A stretch of 64,000 bases of DNA. It comes from Mesocentrotus franciscanus (taxonomy: Eukaryota; Echinodermata; Echinoidea; Camarodonta; Strongylocentrotidae). The notes below the pieces were generated by a model. The model was not told the origin of the DNA and did not search any database. It saw nothing but the letters and a program-made list of their open reading frames with translations. The position numbers and the translations under genes are program-made. The stretch spans positions 23,353,745-23,417,744 of the forward strand of contig CP137684.1 of assembly GCA_037976565.1 (NCBI GenBank), written 5' to 3'. Every line of letters begins with the position of its first letter. The stretch's first letter is position 1. Shown in pieces: positions 12,258-27,262 of the stretch.

Positions 12258-12789
12258 CTGTCAAAATAAACCAAAGCATACATTTGATAACAATAAAACC
12301 ATCATCCATAACAAAGAACAAGACTATTGGCATTTCCATGAACAATGGGATACATCATTTTAACAAATATTGCTTAAATCATTTGACCTATTATATCCAA
12401 AAGCCATGAATTATCATGCATTATTGCTCGACTGGGACAAAGAATAAGGACATTGACAACTTGGTTTGCAATTGGCCATGGTATTTATTACTTATAATAT
12501 AGAAACTTCCAATCGTCATTAGACCTGTGGTATAACCAGTGGCGTAATGAGCAAAAACGGTTTTTTTTTTTTTTGGGGGCTGGCAGACAAAAAATCCGCA
12601 TCACCCCACTCTTACATGCAGGCCCCGCTGAACGTTTTCAAAGTGGGTGGGGGGAGGCTAAAGTATTTACGATCAGGTAGAGCGTATAGTGTAAATTGGC
12701 GCGGGGTCTAGGGGCAAAGCCCCGGCAGGGGTCAAGGGGCAGAGTCCCCGGAAGCTCAGGGGGTAGCTCAGGGGCGGATCTAGCTTTTT

Positions 12790-13520
12790 GCCAAGGGGGG
12801 GGGGTGACCAAATGACGATGCGGAGCATCGTCCACGAGCCGCGAAGCGGCGAGGCGATTTTTTTGTGTGTGGCTATTTTGAACCCCGTAATTAAGTGATG
12901 TTTTCCTGGCATTTACTAACACAATGGAGACCATAAAAAGCAGTGCATGATAACGTTTTTAAATCAAGTAACAGTTTGACCCAATGACGATGCGGAGCAT
13001 CGTCCACGAGCCGCATAGCGGCGAAGCGATTTTTGTTGTTGCTATTTTGAACCCCCCGGCCCGTAAGTGATGTTTTCCTGGCATCTACTAACACAATGGA
13101 GACCATAGAAAGCAATGCATGATAACGTCTTTTTAAATCAAGTAACAGTTTAAACAGTTTGACCCAATGACATTGCAGAGCATCGTCCACGAGCCGCGTA
13201 GCGGCGAGGCGATTTTTTTGGGGGCTATTTTGAACCCCCGTAATTAAGTGATGTTTTCCTGGCATCTACTAACACAATGGAGACCATAAAAAGCAGTGCA
13301 TGATAACGTCTTTTTAAATCAAGTAACTTTTTTAACAGTATCTGTTTGACCCAATGACGATGCAGAGCATCGTCCACGAGCCACGTTGCGGCGAGGCGAT
13401 TTTTTTTGTTGCTATTTTGAACCCCCCGGTCCGTAAGTGATGTTTTCCTGGCATCTACTAACACAATGGAGGCCATAAAAAGCAGTGCATGATAACGTCT
13501 TTTAAATCAAGTAACAGTTT
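12790..13520 (+). repeat. ~175-190-bp satellite, four units
   Basis: The units share GAGCATCGTCCACGAGCCGC (near 12825, 12998, 13181, 13370) followed by GATGTTTTCCTGGCAT. The core ACGATGCGGAGCATCGT is itself a short palindrome. The same units recur at 16680-17290. Minus-strand frames across them are repeat translations. Confidence 0.85.
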
Positions 13521-13565
13521 AATACACAGTTATATCCAGAGTTATAATGTGTTTGGTTAAGTTAC

Positions 13566-13890
13566 CAGGGGGTGTTTGATAAAGTTGTTCGTAAAGTTAC
13601 GCATGACTTTACGAACGACTTGAATATGAAGTGCCAGAAAGGATGCCCAAAGTTTTTCCTGATGTTTTAACAAAGTGTGACTATATTTCCAATAATCTCA
13701 ATTAAATTATGGCAAAAAATATACTTTGCATTAAAATGTTTGTTATAATAAGAATGTTAATCTACATCTGCACAGTTCAACTTTAGTTGATGCAGTTAAA
13801 AATGATTGAGCATCCCATTTGGCTTTTCGTATTTAAGTCATTCGTAAAGTCATGCGTAACTTTACGAACAGCTTTATGAAACACCCCCCA
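13566..13890. mobile_element. 325-bp MITE with GGGGGTGTTTGATAAAG inverted repeats
   Basis: The left arm (13568 on) and right arm (ending 13889) are inverted copies, each repeating the phrase TTCGTAAAGT. The paralogous position in copy B (about 17332-17342) reads straight through (GTTAAGTTACTAGATGAG), so copy B is the empty site and the insertion came after the duplication of the host element. Confidence 0.85.
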
Positions 13891-14029
13891 GATGAGTTGA
13901 ATATCTTCTCACAATATTTGCACTTGAAAAGTTTCTCTCCAGTGTGCGTTTTTTTCCTTTTTTTTCTTTTTTGGCGGCCCAAGGGGAGGTTTAAACCCTA
14001 ACCCCCTCGTAGATCCGCGCCTGACACTG

Positions 14030-14735
14030 TCAGGTCACTAATTGGCGTGGGGTCCAGGGGGCGGAGCCCCCGAAAGCTCAGGGGTTTTAGGCAATAAATT
14101 ACTGTCAGATGAGTATCCAGGGGCCTGACTTAGGGCCATTGGTTGGGTCCAGGGGTTTTAGGCGTTTAATTTCGGTCAGATGAGCATAATTATTTTGATA
14201 CCTTATTTGTGACACTGGCGACACTAATTGGCGTGGGGTCAGGGGCGGGGTCAGGCGGAGCCCCAGAAGATCAGGGGTTTTAGGCATTTTATAACGGTCA
14301 GATAAGCATTCAGGGACCCGCCTTAGGGCCGCTGGTGGGGTCAAGGGGGCAGAGCCACCGGAAGTTCAGGGTTTTTAGGCATTAAATTACCGTCAGATGA
14401 GCATCTAGGGGCCCGTTTTAGGGCCCGAGGTGGGGTCCAGAGGGCAGAGCCCCTGGTAGCTCAGGGGTTTTAGGCATTTAATCACGGTCAGATGAGCATA
14501 TTTTGATAACCTATATTTGTGACACTGGCAGGTCACTAATTGGCGTAGGGTCCAGGGAGTAGCCCCGGAAGCTCAGGGTTTTAGGCATTTAATTACCGTT
14601 AGATAAGCATTCAGGGGCCCGCGTTAGGGCCGTAGGTGGAATCAGGGACAGAGCCCCGGAAGCTCAGGGTTTTAGGCATTTAATCACGGTCAGATGAGCA
14701 TATTTTGATACCTCATAATTTTGTGACACTGGCAG
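14030..14735 (+). repeat. GGGGTTTTAGGCAT satellite
   Basis: Degenerate tandem units share CACTAATTGGCGTGGGGTCC, CTCAGGGGTTTTAGGCAT and GTCAGATGAGCAT. The same units recur at 16190-16620 in copy B. No coding potential. Confidence 0.75.
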
Positions 14736-15599
14736 GTCACTATTCTTTCTTTCTTTCTCTTTCTTTCTAATTCTCTTTAGTATACTTTTTCCAAAAAGTG
14801 GGGGCGGAGCTCGAGGCCCCGGAGCCCCGTCGTTCTGCGGGCCGCCCTGCCATGTAGGCCTCTAAATAAGCATATTTCTTGCCTGACTGTAAATTAAGGA
14901 ATTTGTAATATTCCAACAAACGCATAAAAAAGTATAATTTACTAAAGAGTGAGGAAAAATCTCGGATAATGATGTCATTTCAGGAACATTTGTAAATCAC
15001 CGGTATCGAATTAGAATTGAACCACGTTTGAATTTTATTGTGACACTGGCAGGACACTAATTGGCTCATTCCCCCCATCAGTACGCCAATGCCCCCGATC
15101 TACACCTTGCTGGCGGGAAAAATCGCAACTGATCTCCCCTACCTATCTTCTTTCTCTCTTTCTTACCTTTCCCTCCCCTTCCCTTTCCCTTCCCTTCCTT
15201 CTCTCTCTTTTAGGTTTGCTAGGGGGGAGGCAATTAAGGGCCTTTCGGCCCCCCGATCCACATGTTGTTGGCGATATTAATCGCAACTGATCTCCCCTTC
15301 TTTTCACCCTTTTCTTTTCTTCTTCCTCTTTTTTTGTTCCCTTTTAGCTATCCTCTTTCCATTTCCCTTCTCTTTTTTTGGCCGGGGAGAGGCAAGGGCC
15401 TTTGGCATCCCCCCCCCCCGATCCACAACTTGGATTGCAAATTGCAACTGATATCCGCCCCTTCTTTTCTTTTCTTCTTCCTCTTTTTTTCCTTCCCTTT
15501 ATCTCCTCTTTTCCTTCTTTCTTTCCCTTTCCTTCTCTCTTTTTTTCTGTTTCTTTGCGGGGGAGGCAAGGCCCACTCGCCCCTGGATCCGCGCCTGTG

Positions 15600-15823
15600 G
15601 AACATTCCCTCCGGAAATGACACTCCGCCACATCAAAACAAACCTTGGGCGCAGGCGACTGCGCATTCCCCCGCGTACCGCCTAGAGCTGCTGCGATCTT
15701 CTGTAAGCTCTTCTCTAGACCGGACATACGGGTATCCAGACTTTTCGCTAAACTGGATATACGGTTATCTACTAGTGTTACTGTTAGTGGCCACTTAGGC
15801 CCATTAGTGACTATAAAAAACAT
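15600..15823 (-). pseudogene. Captured gag-type zinc-knuckle fragment (copy A)
   Basis: A minus-strand frame starting at 15823 encodes a heptad-like region (RISSLAKSLDTRMSGLEKS) followed by a basic Cys/His segment that aligns with a CCHC zinc knuckle in copy B. In copy A the knuckle is disrupted by small indels relative to copy B. Retrotransposon gag proteins have this coiled-coil-then-knuckle order. It stops abruptly at a GGCGCGGATCCAG junction, consistent with capture into the hAT-like element. Not functional. Confidence 0.5.
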
Positions 15824-15992
15824 ATATATGCTCTTCCTGGCTATTTGGGAATGTGTCAGTTTGAAACAGAAATGGAGAAACGCGCATTTTGTTGAAAATC
15901 AAGTGATATCACGAACATTTATAAATCACTTGTATGGAATTGAAAATAAGTCATGGTTTGATTTTATTTGGGAGGGCCCCACCAGTACACCT

Positions 15993-18701
<2,709 letters not shown>

Positions 18702-19387
18702 AGTGATCTAGATAGACATATATCTTGTATTTCTTACATGTAGGCCTATATCTGAACGATTTTGTGGTCATTCATTTTCATATTGCTTTCCCGAGTTTCC
18801 GATATTCTTTCCTGAATACATTTCAGACATAAGAATTGAACAAATAATAAGAGTTCATGTATCCCGTAGGCCTACTGGAAACTTGTCATGTATATTGGAG
18901 CTGATCAGTCGAAGCTGAGACTAGATTGAGACGGTTGCCGAAGAGGGTTTTACCGTGGACCTACTACTCACGTAGGTCTATGCATTGTGCATATTGAACG
19001 GCAACGGAGATGTGTATTTGATTCATACACTACACAGACACACACTGTACCATGGATATATGCCATGCGAATACAGTCGTTTCCCCGCTCAGCGAGGTCA
19101 CCGCGGTGTCGAGGCTTGCGCCGAGACGTAACAAAGTTTCAATATCGATTATACCAAGGATCATGTACGACAGTAGATGGCGCTAGTAAACAACACCAGG
19201 GGCTGTTTTATATACAGGCAGCTTGGAACTAATAATTGATTTATTAATTACTGTTTAATTTACTAAAAAAAATATATCTGTATTTCAGCAGTGGAGATTG
19301 GTTAAAAATATTCCTATAACATTTTTTTATAAGATCAAACAGTTTCAGAGGAATTTAATATTTTTACCAAGACTTTGTAATACCTTT
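18702..19387. other. Spacer between the hAT-like pair and duplication arm A
   Basis: No gene or repeat was recognised. Contains a GC-richer patch at 19080-19130 and the palindrome TTAATTTACTAAAA/AATTAATT region near 19230-19265. Confidence 0.4.
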
Positions 19388-19569
19388 AATAAAATAATGA
19401 TTAAAATCCTAATCAAATGATTGGTTTAAGGTAAACATGTAAAAGGGCAATATTTTGTTCTTGTATCATGCACCCATTCATAAACTCTTTCTAAGGACCA
19501 GCTAAGCAGTTTTCTCATGGCCAGTATGTTTTATAGATTCAACGTTCAAAGTTCAAAGCTTATTCACTC

Positions 19570-21160
19570 GATAAAAAAGAATGAACATGTTCATTATTCA
19601 AGTATACAGTGACACAAAACAAAACAATTCAATACAATACAAAACAAAGCTTTTACAATGTATACATTATATAAATACAGAGTAGAAATACAATATAGAG
19701 AACAGGTCGAGTGAGGACAGGCGTTAAAGATAACTGAAAGCCATCTTAAAGGTATTACAAAGTTTTGGTATTGGGTCATGAATTTGGTTCAAATGAACAT
19801 ATCGGAAGCATATGCCATTTTACAATATTCAATGATCGTTGTCGCGGTTGAAATCGAGTCTAAAGTGATGAAATTGTAAATAATAAACTCTTTTTGTTGT
19901 ATAGCGCCCTCTCAAAACTGATATTTATTACTTTAGCTTTAAAACAATGTTCCTTGACTACAATCGACCAATTTGCTATTTCCATTTGGAAATTATATAT
20001 CGGAACTGCATATTATGAGATTTTCATGGTCGCAGCTACCTTGGAATGGCCTTAGGCGCCATTTGAAATATTTGCAATTTACCGGGAGCACCGGTAAATT
20101 TTGATTATTCAATTTGCTCGAAAGCAGAAGTGTTTTAGGGGCTAATTTTTTTAGTGCTTATAATACATCCACAGGGGCATCCAAATATTTAAAAAAAATA
20201 AAGATTTACTATCCATCCAATTTCAAAATTTCCCAAAACTTTGCATTACGGTACCTTTAATTTCCATGTCCCTGTACTTGTACATTTGCTAGCCACATAG
20301 ATTTGGCTGGGGGTCATATCGTATCTTGCATGGAGCCAGGAGGGCATCAACTCATTATACTTTAACACAAAGTTAATGCCCTTCTGACTATGTACAGAGA
20401 ATATTAGACAATCAATGCTAAACCCATTCATACTTTCCAACTATCAATTCCCAAGTATAAGGTAGTGAAGCACTTAAAGGTACTGTGTCACATTTGTAGG
20501 CCAAAAAATGAAAAGGTTAAATTTCAATGGCATTGGATAAATAATACTAATGTAGAACTTCCCTCAAAACAGAAGGGCTTGAAAATGTATTTTTGTTGGA
20601 AAATAACGACCGTTAATTGTTGAATCAAATTTAGCGAGCGTGCTCGTTTAATCAAAAAGTCTGATTTTCAGACCCTTTTACCGAATGGTCGTACGTTTTG
20701 TGCTGCGCAAAGACTCAATCAGCTTAATTTAGGCCATTACAAGAAGTGGGTTACTGATGTTGACAAATGCTCATGTACCCTTTACAGCTCATTTTATGTA
20801 TGTTATTACCAAAGAAAAAAATTAGTCAGTCAGTCACCTAATAGTGTCTGACAGTGAAGTCTAGAAAGTAAATACGGGTTTCCTTGCATAATTCGAATGC
20901 TAGGACACTGCTAACGTTTAAATTTCACAGATAGGACATCCGTGACATATTCATAATTCCTGCAAAGTTATACATAATTTGATGTTGGCTGCAAAAGGGA
21001 TAAACCACCTTTAAGGGTATTCCAACCCCTTGTAATAATTGTATTAGTATTAATTTTGTTTAAAGATGATTTCTGTATCTTATAACACAAAGCTCACCGA
21101 ATGTGCGCAAGTCCTTTGTGTGCAGTTGCCATTCATAATGCACATAACAATTCCGCGGTG
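19570..21160. mobile_element. Arm-A-specific insertion with a retroelement-like left end
   Basis: Arm B runs uninterrupted from TCAAAGTTCAAACTTTATTC to the GGTGGCTTTTTTGCAGC segment (about 55460 down to 55400). Arm A has about 1.6 kb between the matching points. Its left part (19560-19790) looks like the 3' end of a minus-strand LINE (ATACAATACAAAACAAAGC tract). The rest is unique AT-rich DNA without ORFs. Confidence 0.5.
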
Positions 21161-21909
21161 GCTCTTTTTTGGCAGCCGTTTATCATGCTTTATCTGAACA
21201 AGCTTGAATTAATTTGATGTTGTAGCATTTTATTTGTAGATTGTTTACTGAATGGAACAATGTATGGGACGAAATAGCTTGGACTTGCCTCATTACCCTG
21301 TGTTGATGTGTATATTACTCAAGTGTATCAACAAATCTTTTAAAGCGATGTTGTCATATTTTGTTTTAATATTCCCTCTCTCTGTTCCAAACACAAATTT
21401 TTAACATATAATTTCTGAGATTTCTTAAATATCTTATTCTGTATGTATATATTCCTTGGAGTTGTACTTTGTACATTGTAAATATTTTTAAAACATTTTT
21501 ATTATCTGTAAATATTGTAACAATTCAGCCATTCAGCTGCGAAGATATGTTGTCAACAAATCTCGAAGCTTGTGTATTAATTGTCTCATTTTGGAATGGT
21601 TGAAGAGAACCTAATTCCCTACCAACCTCTCACGAATGAGGGATGCATGCCAGGTAACCATGGAAACGCTGGATGAGATAGGAGCTTCATACGTCAGACC
21701 TCAGGCTGGTCTCTTTATATGGGCGAACCTTGGCAAGGTAAAGAGCATGTCCAAGATTGTATTGGAAACAATGATGTATTTTACCTATTCATCTGCTTGG
21801 GTTGCCTAAACCCGACCACACGCACGCACACTGTACGATCTGACCAAGATCTGATTTTGGAAGAATTTGCAATACAATTTGATATGAAAGTTCAAACATT
21901 TAAAATGTT

Positions 21910-22110
21910 TCGAAAATAATATCGCTAGTGATATTCGTTTGTCTCGCAATGTATGGTCAATAAGGGATCTAAAAGATCCCTTAAGATCCCTTATTGACCA
22001 TACACTGCGAGACAAAGATCCTTTATTGACCCTACATTGCGAGACAAACGAATATCACTAGCGATATTAATTTCGATACTACATCCGCAATGAGTAATAT
22101 ATTTAGCATT
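21910..22110. mobile_element. 201-bp hairpin element with 12-bp target duplication, copy 1
   Basis: Begins TCGAAAATAATATCGCTAGT. The inverse of this start ends near 22075, and a 35-base non-palindromic tail ending GTAATATATTTAGCATT follows. Flanking direct repeats ATTTAAAATGTT lie at 21898-21909 and 22111-22122. The interior is a near-perfect hairpin around GGGATCTAAAAGATCCC. A longer relative lies at 60182-60745. Confidence 0.8.
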
Positions 22111-22122
22111 ATTTAAAATGTT

Positions 22123-22715
22123 ATTAAACAAGGATCTGCATTGTCATAATTATGATTAGTGATATATAAATTTCAAGGAATCTTTTAGTTTCCTTGGAGA
22201 ATAAAAAGTTAAATCGGCTCAGAATCGTAGTGACGTCACGCCAGTAGTGCGACTGTCTACAATTTGAAGCCAAATTGGCTTTTATTCTCACTCGAAGAGT
22301 TAAGCGAACTAAAATTTCTGGTTTTTAGCATTCTTATCATTATTTAGAACCTAAAATCAAGAAGATGATGTTTGTTTCGATTTCCATAACTAATATAATT
22401 GCCTTTTTTATAAATTGGATGGAAAGAGGATGGAAAGAGGGTGGTATATAATGTGCAGTGGACTTAATGGAACATACAATGGACTGACAGCCAACTTGGT
22501 CACTTGTAGTACACTCAAACCTATGTGATTGGCCACCTCTCTATAAAGGCCACTTACTGTAGTGGTCATCCATATAGCCTCCATCTAGAAGGAAATGTGT
22601 GTTTGAAGAACCTGCCTACAGTGGCCATTTCTTGTGTTTCCGTTTGGTGGCATGTTCAATATGGTCTCAAAACAATGTGGCAGGATTGGAAATATGAAAA
22701 ATTATGAGCAGTTTT
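22123..22715. other. Arm-A-specific intron-like DNA
   Basis: No gene. Contains a short repeat with GGCCACCTCTCTATAAAGGCC and CTTGTGTTTCCGTTTGGTGG (22530-22660), related to the 29100-29205 segment; these resemble fragments of one small MITE family. Confidence 0.4.
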
Positions 22716-23530
22716 TACCTCTCTCTCTACACCTCTCACCCCTCTCTCTCTCTCTATCTCTCCCCCTCTCCCCATCATTTTCCTCTCTCTTCCTCTTCCT
22801 CCCCCATCTCTCTGTCCCCATGCATCTCCCACTTTCCTCCCCCCTCTCTCTGACCCCTCTCCCACTCTTCCTCATCTCTCTGTCCCCCTCTTTCCCTCTT
22901 CCTCCCTCATCTCTCTGTCCCCTCTCTCCCTCTTCCTCCCTCATCTCTCTGTTCCCTCTCTCCCTCTTCCTCCTCATCTCTCTGTCCCCTCTCTCTCCTC
23001 TTCCTCCCTCATCTCTCTGTCCCCTCTCTCCCTCTTCCTCCCTCATCTCTCTGTCCCCTCTCTCCCTCTTCCTCCCTCATCTCTCTGTCCCCTCTGTCCC
23101 TCTTCCTCCCTCATCTCTCTGTCCCCTCTCTCCCTTTTCCTCCCTCATCTCTCTGTCCCCTCTCTCCCTCTTCCTCCCTCATCTCTCTGTCCCCTCTCTC
23201 CCTTTTCCTCCCTCATCTCTCTGTCCCCTCTCTCCCTCTTCCTCCCTCATCTCTCTGTCCCCTCTCTCCCTCTTCCTCCCCATCTCTCTGACCCTCTCTC
23301 CCTCTTCCTCCTCATCTCTCTGTCCCCTCTCTCCCTCTTCCTCCTCATCTCTCTGTCCCCCTCTCTCCCTCTTCCTCCCTCATCTCTCTGTCCCCCTCTC
23401 TCCCTCTTCCTCCCCCATCTCTCTGACCCCTCTCTCCCTCTTCCTCCCTCATCTCTCTGTCCCCTCTCTCCCTCTTCCTCCCTCATCTCTCTGTGCCCCT
23501 TTCCCACTCTCCCCTTTCCCACTCTCCGAT
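22716..23530 (+). repeat. Pyrimidine minisatellite, ~34-bp unit (arm A)
   Basis: Unit CCTCTCTCCCTCTTCCTCCC plus TCATCTCTCTGTCC, about 20 copies, highly homogeneous from about 22900. The inverse array in arm B (52250-54280) is more than twice as long. The 312-residue Ser/Pro/Leu frame at 22634-23572 and its antisense frames are repeat translations. Confidence 0.9.
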
Positions 23531-24349
23531 CTCACTCCACATGTTTATTTTCTCTTATATCATTATCTCTAGTTCCTATCACAAGATACCGAGGAGGAGG
23601 AGAAGCGCCTTACATGCCACCTCTTGAAGAGTGGGGTTGGTTTGTCGCCCTCTGCTGGTTGCTGTGGGGTAGAGTTCGGCTGGTATCGGATTATGTTTGC
23701 TGTACCAAGACACATATTAGCAGAAGGTAACATCATTTTTTTTCGAATCCTTCGAGATATGGACAAATGTCCAATGATACATTTTTAATAGTTTTATTCA
23801 CAACACAAGTTCTCTTTAAAAGAAGGTTGAGTTCCGGGGAGAGGTGTAATAATTTGTGAGTGTTTACATTGTTATTATGCAAGTGTGGAAGAAAAATAGA
23901 GAAGAAAAAAAAATGTCCCCTGAAAAGCATGGCTCTTGTATTGCCTTCATATTCTAAATATGACATGTAACAGCTTTAAAATGAGGACCACATTTGTATG
24001 CCACATATGTTTGTGTAGTCCCATAAACATCTTTCTTTGTGCCGTGCTTGTTACTTTTATCAAGGCTGGGCCAAATTTGTTATCATTTTGAAGATTCCAG
24101 AACCATGCAGTAACATTAATGTCTTATATGCTACATGAACAACTTTTTCTAATCTATTCCATGCACACCGTTTCTTTCACAATGCAATCGCATGACCAGA
24201 ACTCAACTTTATTTTTAACATCGCGACTGTCTCTTCCTTTGTTTGTGCATGTACTTTAGAACCATGAAAGAGGCTTGATAACATCAAATAATCTCATATA
24301 TTATTGTGTAATGTCTTATTTCATCTTGTTTGTCTTAATAACCTTAATA

Positions 24350-24507
24350 CCTTACCTTGCCTTACCTTCGCTTACCTTACCTTGCCTTATATACCTTGCC
24401 TTATATACCTTGCCTTATATACCTTACCTTACATACCTTGCCTTACCTTGCCTTACCTTGCCTTGCCTTACCTTACCTTGCCTTATATACCTGACCTTAC
24501 ATACCTT
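24350..24507 (+). repeat. CCTTACCTTGCCTTA array, left part
   Basis: A pentamer-based array (CCTTR/CCTTATATA) split from its right part (26982-27262) by the 24508-26981 element. The uninterrupted inverse array is in arm B at 51225-51830. Confidence 0.9.
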
Positions 24508-26981
24508 CCCTTATGGAACAATCACAGTGTTACCACATAGTAAACCACACTGTGTACCACATAGTCAAACACAGTGTGGTACCACAGCGTGCTACCACAT
24601 GTGGGCCACATGTGATTTTGGGACATGTGGTAACGCTGTGGTGTACTATGTGGTGCGTACCACAGTGAGGTATACCACAGCGTTACCACACTGTGGTACG
24701 CACCACATAGTACACCACAGCGTTACCACATGTCCCAAAATCACATGTGGCCCACACTGTGGTATCAACCACATAGTATACCACAGCGTTACCACATAGT
24801 ACACCACAGCGTTACCACATGTCCCAAAATCACATGTGGCCCACACTGTGGTATCAACCACATAGTTACCACATAGTACACCACAGCGTTACCACACGTC
24901 CCAAAATCACATGTGGCCCACATGTGTTGGCACGCATAATTAACACATAATTACCACATAGTCCACCACACTGTGGCAAATACCACATAGTCTGTTAAAC
25001 TGTGGCATCCACCACATAGTATGGTAAACTGTTGCATCCACCACATAGTCTACCACACCCTCCAGATGATAAAATGAATTAGTAATTTACGCTTTAATTA
25101 GCATTTGTACTAATTAATTTTGCCAATTGCAATAATTAACAAAGCATCACTGGTTCATCTGCAATTTCCAATGTAAAGGCATTGGGAATAGGTAGGATTT
25201 TTCAGTGTATTTTACAACTTTCCATATACTTGTATTTTATTGAATATATTTTAGTTCATAGTTAATATTTCCCTAATTCATGTTTAAATGTAATTTATAC
25301 AAAGTAGTAAAATGTCCTAATAATTGGCAATTATATTTTGTAGTACTTTTGAAATGAATTGCATATAACTAAATAATCAGTAATTTCCAAATATGCTTTA
25401 AATTCAGATAAATTGTATAAAAACATAGATCTGCACGCACCCCATATTCATTATGCAAATGAACTGGTGTCAACTGGTTCGAATGGAAATATGCCCACGG
25501 ACCAGTTTTCAACTGGTGCAACTGGAAATATGTCTACAGACCAGTTTAATATCAACTGGTGTAACTGGAGATATGCCAACAGTCAGGTATCGACTGGTTC
25601 AACAGGAAATAAGCCCACAGATGTGGATATTATTTTGTGGTAAACCACATGATCTCAAAATCTCACACTGACAATATACTGTGAACACAGAGTTTACACA
25701 TAGTTCAGTACATACCACAGTGTGGTATATATGTGTCACTCTGTGTTAAATATGTACGACTCTGTGGTAAACCACATGATCTGAACCCCACACTGTGGCA
25801 ATACTGTGACCACAAAGTTAACACATAGTTCAATACATATACCACTGTGGTAAATATGTGTCACTCTGTGTTAAATATGACCGAACCCAACACTGTGACG
25901 ATACTGTGAGCACAGAGTTTGCACATAGTTAAATACATACCACACTGTGGTAAATATGTGTAGCTCTGTGTTAAATATGTACCACTATGTGGTAAACCAC
26001 ATGTTTTGAACCCCATACTGTGAAAATACTGTGATCACAGAGTTTACACAAAGTTCAGTACATACCACACTGTTGTAAATATGTGTCACTCTGTGTTAAA
26101 TATGTACGATTATGTGGTAAACCACATATGATTTGAACCCCACACTGTCACAATACTGTGAACACATAGTTCAGTACATACCACACTGTGGTAAATATGT
26201 GTAACTCTGTGTTAAATATGTACGACTATGTGGTAAACCACATGATTTGAACCCACACTGTGACTATACTGTGAACACAGAGTTTAAACATAGTGCAGTA
26301 CATACCACACTGTTGTAAATATGTGTCACTCTGTGTTAAATATGTACGATTATGTGGTAAACCACATATGATTTGAACCCCACACTGTCACAATACTGTG
26401 AACACATAGTTCAGTACATACCACACTGTGGTAAATATGTGTCACTTTGTGTTAAATATGTACGACTATGTGGTAAACCACATGATTTGAACCCTCACAC
26501 TGTGACTATACTGTGAACACAGAGTTTACACATAGTGCAGTACATACCACATTGTTGTAAATATGTGTCACTCTGTGTAAAATATGTACGACTATGTGGT
26601 AAACCACATGATTTGAACCCCACACTGTGACAATACTGGGAACACAGAGTTTACACATAGTTCAGTACATACCACAGTGTGGTATACATGTGTCACTCTG
26701 TGTTAAATATGTACGACTATGTGGTAAACCACATGATCTGAATCCGACACTGTGGCAATACTGTGACCACTGAGTTAACACATAGTTTAATACATATACC
26801 ACTGTGGTAAATATGTGGTACTCTGTGTCAAGTATGTCAGTTTATGTGGATATTATGTGGTAAACCACATGGTCTGAAACTCCACACTGTGATAACTATG
26901 TGAACACATAATGTCCACACAGTTTACACATAGTTGAATATGTGAACATAGTGTGGGAACACTGTGATTGTTCCATAAGGG
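24508..26981. mobile_element. 2.47-kb element of palindromic ACCACA/TGTGGT repeats with 24-bp terminal inverted repeats
   Basis: The left terminus CCCTTATGGAACAATCACAG at 24508 matches the inverse of the right terminus ending 26981. Three zones follow: 24530-25070, overlapping palindromes such as CACATGTGGGCCACATGTG; 25070-25640, AT-rich DNA then four ~40-bp units with CAACTGGT; 25690-26930, about nine ~120-bp units each with the palindrome ATGTGGTAAACCACAT. It has no transposase or credible ORF. It lies inside a CCTTACC array and is absent from the homologous array in arm B. The family is not recognised; the target duplication is masked by the repetitive target. Confidence 0.85.
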
Positions 26982-27262
26982 TTGCCTTACCTTACCTTAC
27001 CTTGCCTTACCCTGCCTTACCTTGCCTTACCTTGCCTTACCTTACCTTGCCTTATATACCTTGCCTTACCTTACCTTACATGACGTACCTTACCTTGCCT
27101 TACCTTGCCTTACCTTACCTTACCTTACATACCTTGCCTTACCTTATCTTACCTTGCCTCACCTTACGTTTCCTTGCCTTAACTTGCCTTACCTTACCTT
27201 ACCTTAACCTAACTTAGCGTACTTCCCTTCCTTACCTTACCTTACCTTATCATATATGTAGC
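26982..27262 (+). repeat. CCTTACCTTGCC array, right part
   Basis: Continuation of the 24350-24507 array on the other side of the inserted element. It lies just upstream of the last ACCS-like exon equivalent at 27322. Confidence 0.9.

Larger units (their letters stand above)
12538..15985 (+). mobile_element. hAT-like composite non-autonomous element, copy A
   Basis: Begins CAGTGGCGTAATGAGC and runs to ACCAGTACACC just before the next copy. The related copies end CAGTACGCCAGTG or CAGTACGCCAGG, the inverse of the start, giving a ~15-bp terminal inverted repeat of hAT style. Interior in order: ~180-bp satellite (12790-13520) interrupted by a MITE, a GGGGTTTTAGGCAT satellite (14030-14735), pyrimidine-rich tracts (15120-15560) and a gag-like fragment (15600-15823). 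It repeats almost in full as copy B. No transposase is present. Confidence 0.6.

Noticed and set aside
22634..23572. 312-residue Ser/Pro/Leu-rich open frame
   Set aside because: It is a 34-bp pyrimidine minisatellite read in frame; the antisense frames are equally open and there is no domain.
24275..24799. 174-residue ORF
   Set aside because: Joins the CCTTACC array and the palindromic element; spans an insertion border.
24508..26981. CRISPR-like appearance of regular repeats
   Set aside because: Units are contiguous and palindromic without unique spacers, in a eukaryotic intron-rich context with transposon-like ends.
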